A DNA stretch of 64,000 nucleotides from Ancylobacter dichloromethanicus (GTDB taxonomy: Bacteria; Pseudomonadota; Alphaproteobacteria; Rhizobiales; Xanthobacteraceae), in NCBI RefSeq assembly GCF_018390645.1, contig NZ_JAHBGC010000052.1, positions 19,824 through 83,823 of the forward strand. The letters are read 5' to 3'. The position numbers were made by a program, and so were the translations under genes. Positions 41,918-48,937 of this stretch are shown piece by piece. The notes under the pieces were generated by a model, which had not been told where the DNA came from, did no database searches, and saw only the letters and a list, made by a program, of their open reading frames with translations. How positions within the stretch are numbered: the first letter of the stretch is position 1; each line of letters opens with the position of its first letter.

Positions 41918-42005
41918 GTCATCCCGGACGGCCCGAAGGCCGATCCGGGATCGCGTTCCGCTACGGATGGCGATCCCGGCTTTCGCTGCGCTCGGCCGGG
42001 ATGAC
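41918..42005. repeat. Family 2 palindromic repeat between fhcC and mgtE
   Basis: GTCATCCCGGACGGCCCGAA through GGCCGGGATGAC, with internal inverted repeats (GATCCGGGATCG, GATCCCGG). It shares its ends and internal modules with 43624-43721, in the same orientation. The two copies flank mgtE exactly, each within 15-230 bases of the gene ends. Likely another extragenic palindrome, also serving as a convergent-gene terminator. Confidence 0.7.
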
Positions 42006-42016
42006 GTTGCCCAGCT

Positions 42017-43396
42017 TTAAAGCAGCGTGCCCCGCAGGATCACCATGGCGACGGAGAAGTAGATCACCAGCCCGGTGACGTCGACGAAGGTGGCCACGAA
42101 CGGTGCCGAGGCGCTGGCGGGGTCGAAGCCGAGCCGGCGCAGCACGAAGGGCAGCATCGACCCGATCAGCGAACCGAAGGTGACGATGGCGACCAGCGCC
42201 GCGCCGACTGTGGCCGCCACCAGCACCCAGTACTCGCCATAATCGTGGAAACCGGCGAGCTGCCAGACGGTGATGCGCGTCATGCCCAGCGTGGCGAGGA
42301 TCGCGCCGAGCACGAGGCCGGAGGGCAGCTCGCGCAGCGCCACCCGCCACCAGTCCTTGAGCTTGATCTCGCCCAGGGCCAGCGCGCGGATGATCAGCGA
42401 GGTCGCCTGCGAGCCGGAATTGCCGCCCGAACTCATGATCAGCGGGATGAACAGGGTGAGCACGATGGCGCGCTCCAGCTCGTCCTCGAAATGCTGCATG
42501 GCGTTGGCGGTCAGCATCTCGCCGAGGAACAGGATGGAGAGCCAGCCGCCGCGCTTCTTCAGCATGCTGAAGAAGCCGATCTCCATATAGGGCTCGTCGA
42601 GGGCTTCCATGCCGCCGAATTTCTGCGCGTCCTCGGTGCCTTCCTCGATGATCGCGTCGATCATGTCGTCGACGGTGACGATGCCGAGCACATGCTCGTT
42701 TTCGTCCACCACCGGCACCGCCAGCAGGTCGTATTTCGAGATCAGCTTGGCCACCTCCTCGCGGTCCATCAGCGGGTCGGTGGTGATGGGGTCGTGCTTG
42801 GGCGCGACTTCGAGGATCGGCTGCTCGGGCTCGCCGGTGATGAGGCGGCGCAGCGTCACCGCCTTGACGAGCCTCTGGGTGTCCGGGTCGAGCACGTAGA
42901 TGGCGTAGATTGTTTCGCGCGTGCGCTCGGTCTCGCGGATATGGCGCAGCGTCTCGCCGATCGTCCAGGTGGAGGGCACGGTGACGAATTCGGTCGTCAT
43001 CAGGCTGCCGGCGCTGTGCTCAGGCCAGGCGAGCAGGCGGTTCAGCTCGGCCTGCGTCTCCGGCGCGAGGCGGGCGAACAGATGCGAGCGGGCCGGCTCG
43101 TCCATCCAGCGGAACAGGTCCGCCGCGCGGTCGGCCGACATGTCGGAGACGAGGCGCACCGCCTCCTCGACCGGCAGCGCCTCGATCAACTCGCTGGTGA
43201 GGTCGACGTCGGGGCCGTCCAGCACCTCGACCTGCTGCTCGCGCGGCAGGCTGGCGAGCACGGCGGAGGCCGTCCTCGGTTCCTGCTCGTCAAGCGCTTC
43301 GGCGATGTCGGCGGGGTGCTCTTCGGCGAGTTCGGCCGCCAGGGCTGCGGCATCGACGAACATATCGTCGCGGCGGTCTTCCGTCCGTTCGTCCAT
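42017..43396 (-). CDS. mgtE: Magnesium transporter MgtE
   Basis: MgtE Mg2+ channel of 459 residues. The N-terminal helical domain covers about residues 30-140 (ELAEEHPADIAEALDEQEPR, LFRWMDEPARSHLFARLAPE). Two CBS domains follow at about 145-270 (VPSTWTIGETLRHIRETERT, VPVVDENEHVLGIVTVDDMI). Five TM helices are in the C-terminal third, with MSSGGNSGSQATSLIIRALA near 345, FGSLIGSMLPFVLRRLGFDP and FVDVTGLVIYFSVAMVILRG. The N and CBS domains gate the channel by sensing internal Mg2+. It interrupts the C1 gene cluster and is bracketed by two copies of the family 2 repeat. No riboswitch is evident in the upstream bases 43397-43623. Confidence 0.93.
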   Translation of the reverse strand: MDERTEDRRDDMFVDAAALAAELAEEHPADIAEALDEQEPRTASAVLASLPREQQVEVLDGPDVDLTSELIEALPVEEAVRLVSDMSADRAADLFRWMDEPARSHLFARLAPETQAELNRLLAWPEHSAGSLMTTEFVTVPSTWTIGETLRHIRETERTRETIYAIYVLDPDTQRLVKAVTLRRLITGEPEQPILEVAPKHDPITTDPLMDREEVAKLISKYDLLAVPVVDENEHVLGIVTVDDMIDAIIEEGTEDAQKFGGMEALDEPYMEIGFFSMLKKRGGWLSILFLGEMLTANAMQHFEDELERAIVLTLFIPLIMSSGGNSGSQATSLIIRALALGEIKLKDWWRVALRELPSGLVLGAILATLGMTRITVWQLAGFHDYGEYWVLVAATVGAALVAIVTFGSLIGSMLPFVLRRLGFDPASASAPFVATFVDVTGLVIYFSVAMVILRGTLL

Positions 43397-43623
43397 TTCG
43401 GCTCTCTTTCCGCTGACCGGCCATTTACAGGCGGCGCGGGGAGCCGAAACGGGATCTCAACCCCGAGGCCGGCTCACGGCGCCGGCCGCCACGGGCCGGA
43501 CAATCGACTGGTACTGTCGCAGGGCATGGTTAGGGGATTCCAATTGCGGCGCGGTGACACGCGGCGGGCGGGGGAATGAACCTCCCGAAAGGTAAAGTCA
43601 AGGTGGGAGAGTCGTCGCGCGCC

Positions 43624-43721
43624 GTCATCCCGGACGATCCGTCAGGATCGATCCGGGATCGCTTCCCGGGAGGCGATCGGTCTGCGATCCCGGCTCTGCG
43701 CGGTGCTTCGGCCGGGATGAC
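43624..43721. repeat. Family 2 palindromic repeat between mgtE and mfnB
   Basis: GTCATCCCGGACGATCCGTC through GGCCGGGATGAC, with internal GATCCGGGATCG and GCGATCCCGGC modules; second copy of the element at 41918-42005. It lies 15 bases past the mfnB stop, in the 340-base gap 43397-43736. The rest of that gap shows no gene that I can support, only the mgtE upstream region. Confidence 0.7.
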
Positions 43722-43736
43722 GACGGAGGATGGGCG

Positions 43737-44459
43737 CTAATGGTCGCTCGGTTCGCGCAGGCGGGCGTGGACCTGGCCGAGCCGCACCGGGTCGAGCGTG
43801 CCGCTGCGACCGCCCTCGCACAGCGCGCCGCGAAAGCCGAGATAGTCTGCCCCGACGCCGACGAGGGACGGGATGTCGTCGAGCGCGAGCGAGCCGGCGA
43901 GCCCGGTGAGGAGCCCGTGGCGGCGCGCCTCGGCGACGAACTGGCCGAGGGTGAGCGGGTCGAGATGCGCGGTGAGCGACCCGGCCTTCTTGTCGGCGGT
44001 GTCGATCATCACCCCGGCGAAGCCGGCCCGGCCGAGCGCGGCGAGCACGCCGAAATCCGGCCCTTCATCGGCGAACAGCACGCCGATCATCCGCACCCGG
44101 CTGGCGAGCGGGGCCAGCGCCTCGATGCATTCATTGGTGTGCTGGGAGCGGGAAAGACCGATCTTGACGATCGGTACGCCGGTCCCGGCGACGCGCTCGG
44201 CGGCGGCGCGGACAAGCGCCGGCACCATCGGCTGGTCGCCGGCGGTGGCGCTCAGCGCCGGGCGCGCCTGCTCGCCCAGTTGCTCCCCCCAGGCGCCCCA
44301 CAGCATGACCGCGGCGGCCAGCGCGTCGGTGCTCCAGGCTCCCAGCGCGCCGAAGGCCGGCTGCTTGAGATCGACGATGTCGGCGCCGCCGGCCCGCGCC
44401 AGCTCCATCTCGTGGAGATCGGTGACGCTGGCCAGCAGGCCGGGCGCGGGCGCGCTCAT
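43737..44459 (-). CDS. mfnB: (5-formylfuran-3-yl)methyl phosphate synthase (MfnB)
   Basis: A 240-residue TIM-barrel enzyme (DUF556 family). In methanogens it condenses two molecules of glyceraldehyde-3-phosphate into the furan precursor of methanofuran. Catalytic-type residues are visible: Asp and Lys in GADIVDLKQPAFGALGAWS, Lys in GVPIVKIGLSRSQHTNECI, and Asp/Lys in AGVMIDTADKKAGSLTAHLD. ALDDIPSLVGVGADYLGFRG is the phosphate-binding end. The ATG at 44459 overlaps the DUF447 stop (ATGA). It is last in the five-gene operon 47670-43737. It should make the furan ring of bacterial methylofuran, the C1 carrier of FhcABCD. Confidence 0.88.
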   Translation of the reverse strand: MSAPAPGLLASVTDLHEMELARAGGADIVDLKQPAFGALGAWSTDALAAAVMLWGAWGEQLGEQARPALSATAGDQPMVPALVRAAAERVAGTGVPIVKIGLSRSQHTNECIEALAPLASRVRMIGVLFADEGPDFGVLAALGRAGFAGVMIDTADKKAGSLTAHLDPLTLGQFVAEARRHGLLTGLAGSLALDDIPSLVGVGADYLGFRGALCEGGRSGTLDPVRLGQVHARLREPSDH

Positions 44460-45022
44460 GAGGCGCGCCGGCTGCGGTGCTGCGCCACGGCCTCCAGCAT
44501 CCAGCCCCACGCTTCCAGTTCCTCCGGCCCGGCGGTCTTTTCCACCGCGATGGCGAGATAGGCCATCTCCTGGTCGACCTTCTCGTCGGGGAGCATGTTC
44601 AGACGGCTCACCAGCACAGCTGCCTCCAGCACCGCCGCCTTGGCGCGGTTCATGCCCTCGAAACGTGTATGGCCTTCGGAATGATAGGTCTTGCAGAAGA
44701 ACTTCGGCCGCTGCGGGTCGTCCTCCACCCGCTCGACGGTGATCTCGTCATGCGAGAGCGCGTCGGCGAGGCGCGGGCAGTCGATATAGGTCGCCTTCCT
44801 GACGTCGACATTCAGCCGGCGGCCGACCACGCAACTGGCGAAGATGCGCACATCGTCGGTGAAATTGACCACGGCGATGCGGGTGCGGGCGAGATTGTCC
44901 AGCGTGCGCGAGGGGCGGAAAGGCTGTAGCAGATAGCCGCCCTCGATCACCGTCGCGCCCATCGGCGCAATATGCGGCTCACCTTCCAGCGAACGGGTGG
45001 TGACGATGGCTTCACGGATCAC
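44456..45022 (-). CDS. DUF447 family protein, C1 cluster
   Basis: A 188-residue protein starting at GTG 45022, overlapping the previous stop (GTGA). DUF447 features are REAIVTTRSLEGEPHIAPMG at residues 3-22 and FRPSRTLDNLARTRIAVVNF, then TDDVRIFASCVVGRR. KFFCKTYHSEGHTRFEGMNR is near 110-128, with a helical C-terminus VLVSRLNMLPDEKVDQEMAY. The first half looks like an FMN-binding split-barrel, as in pyridoxamine-phosphate-oxidase-like proteins. The family is known mainly from methanogens and H4MPT-using bacteria, and the function is unknown. Operon position argues for a step in H4MPT or methylofuran synthesis, possibly a flavin-dependent redox step next to the DmrB-like protein. Confidence 0.75.
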   Translation of the reverse strand: MIREAIVTTRSLEGEPHIAPMGATVIEGGYLLQPFRPSRTLDNLARTRIAVVNFTDDVRIFASCVVGRRLNVDVRKATYIDCPRLADALSHDEITVERVEDDPQRPKFFCKTYHSEGHTRFEGMNRAKAAVLEAAVLVSRLNMLPDEKVDQEMAYLAIAVEKTAGPEELEAWGWMLEAVAQHRSRRAS

Positions 45023-46491
45023 GGGGTTTCTCCGGCTTTCGCCTTGGCGGATTTGGCCTGCAAGGTCGTGCCGGCTTCCTTGAATGTCAAACGGTGGGCT
45101 TCCTCGGGGCTGCCGGCGATCTCGCCCGCCGCGCCCCATTTCAGCCCCTCGTCCTGCGCGTAGCGCTTGCCGAGCTTGAAGGCGATCTCGGCGCGGGCGG
45201 CTTCTACCCCGAGATAGAAGGCGTGGGCGCCATCGGCTTCGACGCCGAGATGGGGAAACAGCGCGAACGGCTCGCTGGCCACATGGTGGCCGTCGCGATT
45301 GTAGATGTGGATGCCGGCCTGCGTCACGTCGATGCGGAAATTGCGGTCGCGCACCTCCGAGGCGAGGCGGGCGATCTCGTCCGGCGCGGCGGCATAGGGC
45401 TTGCGGTCGCGCAGGCCCATCAGCCCGCCGCCAAAGCCCTGCGGCAGCGCACCGGCCTGGCGGGCGGCGAAATATTCGCGCCGGGCGCGGTCGAATTCGC
45501 GCACCGCCGTGCGGCAATGCGGGCTCACCTGCACCGCCAGCACCGCCTGGATGTGCAGTTCGGATATCATCCCCATCAGAATGGCGTTGATCCCTGTCGT
45601 GTCGGCATCGGTCAGCTCGGTGACATTGCCGATGCCCATCAGTATCGGGATATCGGGATAGCGCCGCCGCAGCTCGGCATAGCGCACCACCGAGGCGGTG
45701 TAGCCGTAATGGATCGGGTCGAGGATCGGGTCGGCATAGAAGGGCTGGCCCGAGGCCAGGCAGGCATCGACCGCGCGGCAGAGCGAGGCGAGGTCGCCCT
45801 GCGTCGCCGGCACCAGGATCGGCACCGCCGGGCCTTCCTTGGCGACGTCCAGCGTGGTCTCGTTGAGGCTGAGCAGGTAGTCGGCGCCGGCGCGGGTGGC
45901 GCGGGCGAGTTCGGAAAGATCGAAGCTGTCGACGCTGACCTTCAGCCCTCGTTCGTGAAGGGCGGCGATGGCGTCTTCCAGATGCGGGAACGGCGTGTCC
46001 GGCAGGCAGCCGAGGTCGATGACGTCGGCGCCCTCGCCCTGGAGAAACAAGGCGCGCGCCACCAGCGCGTCGAGATCCAGCACGGTGGCGTCGACGATTT
46101 CGGCGAAGATGGTGACGTCGTGCCGGGAGAGGTCCGCCGCCCGGCGCTTCTGGCCGAAATAGTCCGGCAGGTCGGCCACCTCGTCCGGGCCGCGGGCGAA
46201 GGGCACGCCGAAGAAGCGTTCCAGCCGGTCGAGGTCGCCGCGGAAGCGGCCGGGCATCAGTACCCGGTCGGTGCCCTCGGGCAGCTTCAGCCGGCGCTCG
46301 ACGATCTCCGCCGTCATCAGCGCGGCGACCTTGACCCCGACATTGACGACGACGGGGTCGAGGCTCGCATCGGTGATCTCGCCAGCGATCCTGGTCAGGC
46401 GCGGCTCGGCCAGCGAGCCGGTGACGAGGGCGACCTTTTCCGGCTTGCCGGCGGGGCTGGCCGGGGAGGCGGGCGCGCGCTCGTCCGCCAT
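45019..46491 (-). CDS. Dihydropteroate synthase-related protein (DUF6513/DUF4346 type), C1 cluster
   Basis: The protein has 490 residues. Residues about 18-140 form an N-terminal domain (KVALVTGSLAEPRLTRIAGE, VNVGVKVAALMTAEIVERRL). Residues about 145-380 are a DHPS-like TIM barrel (GADVIDLGCLPDTPFPHLED, KVSVDSFDLSELARATRAGA, DYLLSLNETT, PILMGIGNVTELTDADTTGI). A C-terminal domain near 400-475 (FRIDVTQAGIHIYNRDGHHV, HAFYLGVEAARAEIAFKLGK) resembles DUF4346. This three-part build is the methanogen/methylotroph 'dihydropteroate synthase-related' family, not folate DHPS. Since beta-RFAP synthase makes the arylamine partner, it may join a pterin to RFAP-phosphate. That is inference. It starts 1 base after the DmrB-like stop. 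Confidence 0.78.
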   Translation of the reverse strand: MADERAPASPASPAGKPEKVALVTGSLAEPRLTRIAGEITDASLDPVVVNVGVKVAALMTAEIVERRLKLPEGTDRVLMPGRFRGDLDRLERFFGVPFARGPDEVADLPDYFGQKRRAADLSRHDVTIFAEIVDATVLDLDALVARALFLQGEGADVIDLGCLPDTPFPHLEDAIAALHERGLKVSVDSFDLSELARATRAGADYLLSLNETTLDVAKEGPAVPILVPATQGDLASLCRAVDACLASGQPFYADPILDPIHYGYTASVVRYAELRRRYPDIPILMGIGNVTELTDADTTGINAILMGMISELHIQAVLAVQVSPHCRTAVREFDRARREYFAARQAGALPQGFGGGLMGLRDRKPYAAAPDEIARLASEVRDRNFRIDVTQAGIHIYNRDGHHVASEPFALFPHLGVEADGAHAFYLGVEAARAEIAFKLGKRYAQDEGLKWGAAGEIAGSPEEAHRLTFKEAGTTLQAKSAKAKAGETP

Positions 46492-46492
46492 C

Positions 46493-47050
46493 TCAGGAGG
46501 CGGCCCGGTCCGCGAGGTGGAGGCGCCGCGCGGCGATGGCGGCTTCCAGCTCCCCGATCGATTCCACCACAACGGTGTCGTCGAATTCCTTGAGCTTGGC
46601 AGTGTTCTCAAGGTCGATGCGGCGCGGGTAGACCGAGACCGGCCCCTTGGGCGCCATGGTGATCATCTCCGGCGCGGTGTCGCAGGCGAAGACGATGGCG
46701 TGCACGCGGCACTTGCCGGCCTGCGCGAAGCAGTTGGTCACCAGCGTGTCGGAGATGCCGAACACCGCCTTCGCCACCGTGTTGGAGGAGGCCGGGGAGA
46801 CCACCAGCGTGTGGTACAGCCCCTCATAGAAGCGCCCGACCGGGGCGGAGCTGGCCGTCGTCTCCTTGAAGATGCGGGTGTCCTTCGGCAGGTCCTGCTT
46901 GTACATGCGCAGCACCTCGTCAGCCGCCCTGGAGACGAACAGGTCGACCGCGTCCAGCGACTTTATGAGGGCGATGGATTCGGTGAAGAAGTGCCCGGAG
47001 CCGGTGAGCGCCCAGGCCCAGCGCGGGTAGCGTCCCTTGGTCGCGCTCAT
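46493..47050 (-). CDS. dmrB: Flavoprotein, dihydromethanopterin reductase DmrB-like
   Basis: The protein has 185 residues with a flavodoxin-like/HFCD flavoprotein fold. FMN-binding features are AWALTGSGHFFTESIALIKS at residues 12-31, LVVSPASSNTVAKAVFGISD near 85-104, then TLVTNCFAQAGK and VFACDTAPEM. FRYPRRIDLENTAKLKEFDD-like text (VYPRRIDLENTAKLKEF) lies near residue 145. It fits the archaeal flavoprotein/DmrB family. A DmrB of this size reduces dihydromethanopterin to tetrahydromethanopterin in Burkholderia, the last redox step of H4MPT synthesis. It overlaps the MfnE-like stop by 4 bases. Decarboxylase-type HFCD functions are the alternative. Confidence 0.75.
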   Translation of the reverse strand: MSATKGRYPRWAWALTGSGHFFTESIALIKSLDAVDLFVSRAADEVLRMYKQDLPKDTRIFKETTASSAPVGRFYEGLYHTLVVSPASSNTVAKAVFGISDTLVTNCFAQAGKCRVHAIVFACDTAPEMITMAPKGPVSVYPRRIDLENTAKLKEFDDTVVVESIGELEAAIAARRLHLADRAAS

Positions 47051-47670
47051 GCGGCGGCATCCCCATGGTTGCAGGCGGCGAGCAGCATCTGCGCCGTCGT
47101 CAGGCCGACGGGGCAGGAAAGCCGCGCGGCGAAGCCGGGAAAGAGCGGGTCGACCAGCCCGGCCGCGGCCCATTCGCGGGCGGTGCTGCCCGGCGCGGCG
47201 GCGAGCGATTTGACCAGGGTGAGCCGGGCGGCGCCGAGCTTTTCCGCCAGCCACGCCGCGAGACTGTCCGAGGTCAGCTCCCAGCTCTCCGGCAGGTCGC
47301 TCGCCGCCAGCACCATGCGGGCGGGCAGCCACAACGCGGCGCGGCGCTGCGCGTGCGCCTCGGCCAGCGCCTCGCGGGTGTCCGCGAGAGCGAGGCCGGG
47401 CGCCGAGGGATCGCGGCTGAGGTCGGCAAAGGCGATGGCGGTCTGCTCCATGGCGAGGATCGCCATGCGGTGGCAGGCGGCATCGGAGAGCGCCAGGCGC
47501 GGCTGCAGTGCCCGCACGCCATCCGCCAGCGGGCCGCCCCCGGCGACGAGCACCAGCGGTGCCCCGCGGCGCGCCAGCGCGTCGAGCAGCGCCGGCAGGC
47601 GCGGGTGGCCGATGAGGCTGCCGCCGAGCTTGACGATCTCGGGGCGGGAAGGGTGAGGCAGGTCCGGCAT
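47047..47670 (-). CDS. Amino acid kinase family protein, MfnE-like
   Basis: A 207-residue amino acid kinase fold protein: EIVKLGGSLIGHPRLPALLD at residues 11-30 (ATP-binding KLGGS), LVLVAGGGPLADGVRALQPR near 40-58, AACHRMAILAMEQTAIAF near 65-82, and a second-half ELTSDSLAAWLAEKLGAARL, LTLVKSLAAAPG. It is shorter than glutamate-5-kinase and lacks a PUA domain. In methanogens MfnE, of this superfamily, phosphorylates aminomethylfuran phosphate to the diphosphate used by MfnF. With MfnB in the same operon and an MfnF-like gene nearby, that role is the best inference. It is the first gene of the operon. Confidence 0.75.
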   Translation of the reverse strand: MPDLPHPSRPEIVKLGGSLIGHPRLPALLDALARRGAPLVLVAGGGPLADGVRALQPRLALSDAACHRMAILAMEQTAIAFADLSRDPSAPGLALADTREALAEAHAQRRAALWLPARMVLAASDLPESWELTSDSLAAWLAEKLGAARLTLVKSLAAAPGSTAREWAAAGLVDPLFPGFAARLSCPVGLTTAQMLLAACNHGDAAA

Positions 47671-47814
47671 CGTTCAGCTTCCGTTCGGGCCGGGCGGGAG
47701 CCCGCGTCGATCAGGTCGTGCCAACCTAATCGGTTCCGTCTCCCGGCCAAAGATCGAGCCGCGCGGTCGCCGCCATATCAGCAAAAGCCGCCCGCCCAAA
47801 GCGGCGCCGGACAG

Positions 47815-47845
47815 AAAAAAGCCCGAGGCGTGAACCTCGGGCTTT
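47815..47845 (-). terminator. Rho-independent terminator, minus strand
   Basis: On the minus strand an 8-base-pair perfect stem GCCCGAGG / CCTCGGGC with a 6-base loop (TTCACG) is followed by six T residues (the A-run at 47815-47820 on the plus strand). It lies 106 bases past the RNA methyltransferase stop and 145 bases upstream of the MfnE-like gene. It therefore insulates the C1 operon from upstream transcription. Confidence 0.85.
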
Positions 47846-47862
47846 GAAGAGTTGACGATCAA

Positions 47863-47973
47863 TCAGACGGCTGCCCGCCTGTAGAAGTGCACCTGAGAAT
47901 GCGCTTCGGTGCCGGGATTGTCGAGCCTTGATTCGCCTCTCACGCGTGCTTTACCGGCCGCCGGCCAGAGCAT
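47863..47973 (-). CDS. Candidate 36-residue ORF (or transcribed spacer) before terminator
   Basis: A short frame from ATG 47973, overlapping the 3' end of the RNA methyltransferase gene, or from GTG 47943, runs to a TGA 18 bases before the terminator. The predicted C-terminus is TEAHSQVHFYRRAAV. There is no convincing Shine-Dalgarno sequence and I recognise no family. It is recorded because the 90 bases between the methyltransferase stop and the strong terminator are otherwise unexplained and could equally be a 3'-derived small RNA. Confidence 0.2.
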   Translation of the reverse strand: MLWPAAGKARVRGESRLDNPGTEAHSQVHFYRRAAV

Positions 47974-48754
47974 GCAGCGCGATACCGCTGGTGGTGGCGA
48001 CATTGAGCGAATCGAAGCCGGCGCTCATCGGAATGCGCACGGTGCGGGTGCGGGCGAGGATGGCGCCGGGCAGGCCGGGGCCTTCCGCGCCCAGCAGCAG
48101 GGCGGTGCGGCGGGCGGGCTGCACCTCGCCCAGCGTCGTCTCGCCGGCGGGGCTGAGGGCCAGAAGCTCGAAGCCGGCGGCGGCGAGGCGGTCGACCAGC
48201 GCTTCCGCCGAACCCTCGCGGGCGAAGGGCACGACGAGGCTGCCGCCGACCGAGACGCGGATCGCCTTGCGGTAGAGCGGGTCGCAGGAGGCGAAGTCGA
48301 ACAGTGCCGCGTCGGCGCCGAAGGCGGCGGCATTGCGCATGATGCCGCCGACATTGTCGTGATTGGCGATGCCGAGCGGCACCACGACCAGCGCCGCCTC
48401 CGGCAGGGCTTCGATGGTCTGCGCCATCGAGGGCAGCGCCCCGCGCAGCCCGACGCCGAGCAGGCCGCGATGGATGTGGAAGCCGGTAATGCCGTCGAGA
48501 ATCGCCTGGCTGGCGGTATAGATGGGTAGTTCGGGCGGCGCCTGCGCCAGCAGGGAGCCGAGTGCGTCGACCCGGCTTTCCGCCAGCAGCAGCGATTCCA
48601 ACGCGAAGCGGTTGCGAGGCGAGAGCGCGACATCCAGCACCGTGCGCCCCTCGACGATGAAGCGCCCGCCGCGCCCGACCAGATCGCGCTCCTTGATGAC
48701 GCGATAGGCGTCGATGCGCGGGTCGTCCGGGGAGGTGAGGGGGATGAGCATCAT
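47951..48754 (-). CDS. TrmH-family (SpoU/SPOUT) RNA 2'-O-methyltransferase
   Basis: A 267-residue SAM-dependent RNA methyltransferase. The N-terminal substrate-binding domain is DPRIDAYRVIKERDLVGRGG, then FIVEGRTVLDVALSPRNRFA. SPOUT catalytic motifs are IANHDNVGGIMRNAAAFGAD near 145-165 (motif 1), LLLGAEGPGLPGAILARTR near 220 (motif 2) and IPMSAGFDSLNVATTSGIAL near 243-262 (motif 3). The target could be tRNA or rRNA; subfamily is unresolved. The ATG at 48754 is one of two consecutive Met codons. Upstream is a large inverted repeat separating it from the ABC-F gene. Confidence 0.88.
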   Translation of the reverse strand: MMLIPLTSPDDPRIDAYRVIKERDLVGRGGRFIVEGRTVLDVALSPRNRFALESLLLAESRVDALGSLLAQAPPELPIYTASQAILDGITGFHIHRGLLGVGLRGALPSMAQTIEALPEAALVVVPLGIANHDNVGGIMRNAAAFGADAALFDFASCDPLYRKAIRVSVGGSLVVPFAREGSAEALVDRLAAAGFELLALSPAGETTLGEVQPARRTALLLGAEGPGLPGAILARTRTVRIPMSAGFDSLNVATTSGIALHALAGGR

Positions 48755-48773
48755 GACGGCACTCTGATCTCTC

Positions 48774-48861
48774 CCTCATCCCCGGGCTTGACCCGGGGAC
48801 CCAGGTTTCCATTGGCTCACGGCGGCAAGGCTGGGTCCCCGGGTCAAGCCCGGGGATGAGG
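48774..48861. repeat. Family 3 inverted repeat between RNA methyltransferase and ABC-F gene
   Basis: CCTCATCCCCGGGCTTGACC to the reverse complement CCGGGTCAAGCCCGGGGATGAGG: the outer arms (48774-48804 and 48831-48861) pair over about 31 bases almost perfectly, around a 26-base middle. Each arm itself contains a short palindrome (CCGGGCTTGACCCGG). It is distinct in sequence from families 1 and 2. It could form a very stable cruciform or hairpin. Confidence 0.7.
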
Positions 48862-48937
48862 GCGGTTCAGATCGGATGATGGACCTAAGCCGCGTCTCGA
48901 AGCACGCAGGCCGCGCCCTTGCACGGTCCCGCGTGGC

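Noticed and set aside
43397..43623. Mg2+-sensing riboswitch upstream of mgtE
   Set aside because: No conserved M-box helices or terminator/antiterminator pair could be identified by eye.
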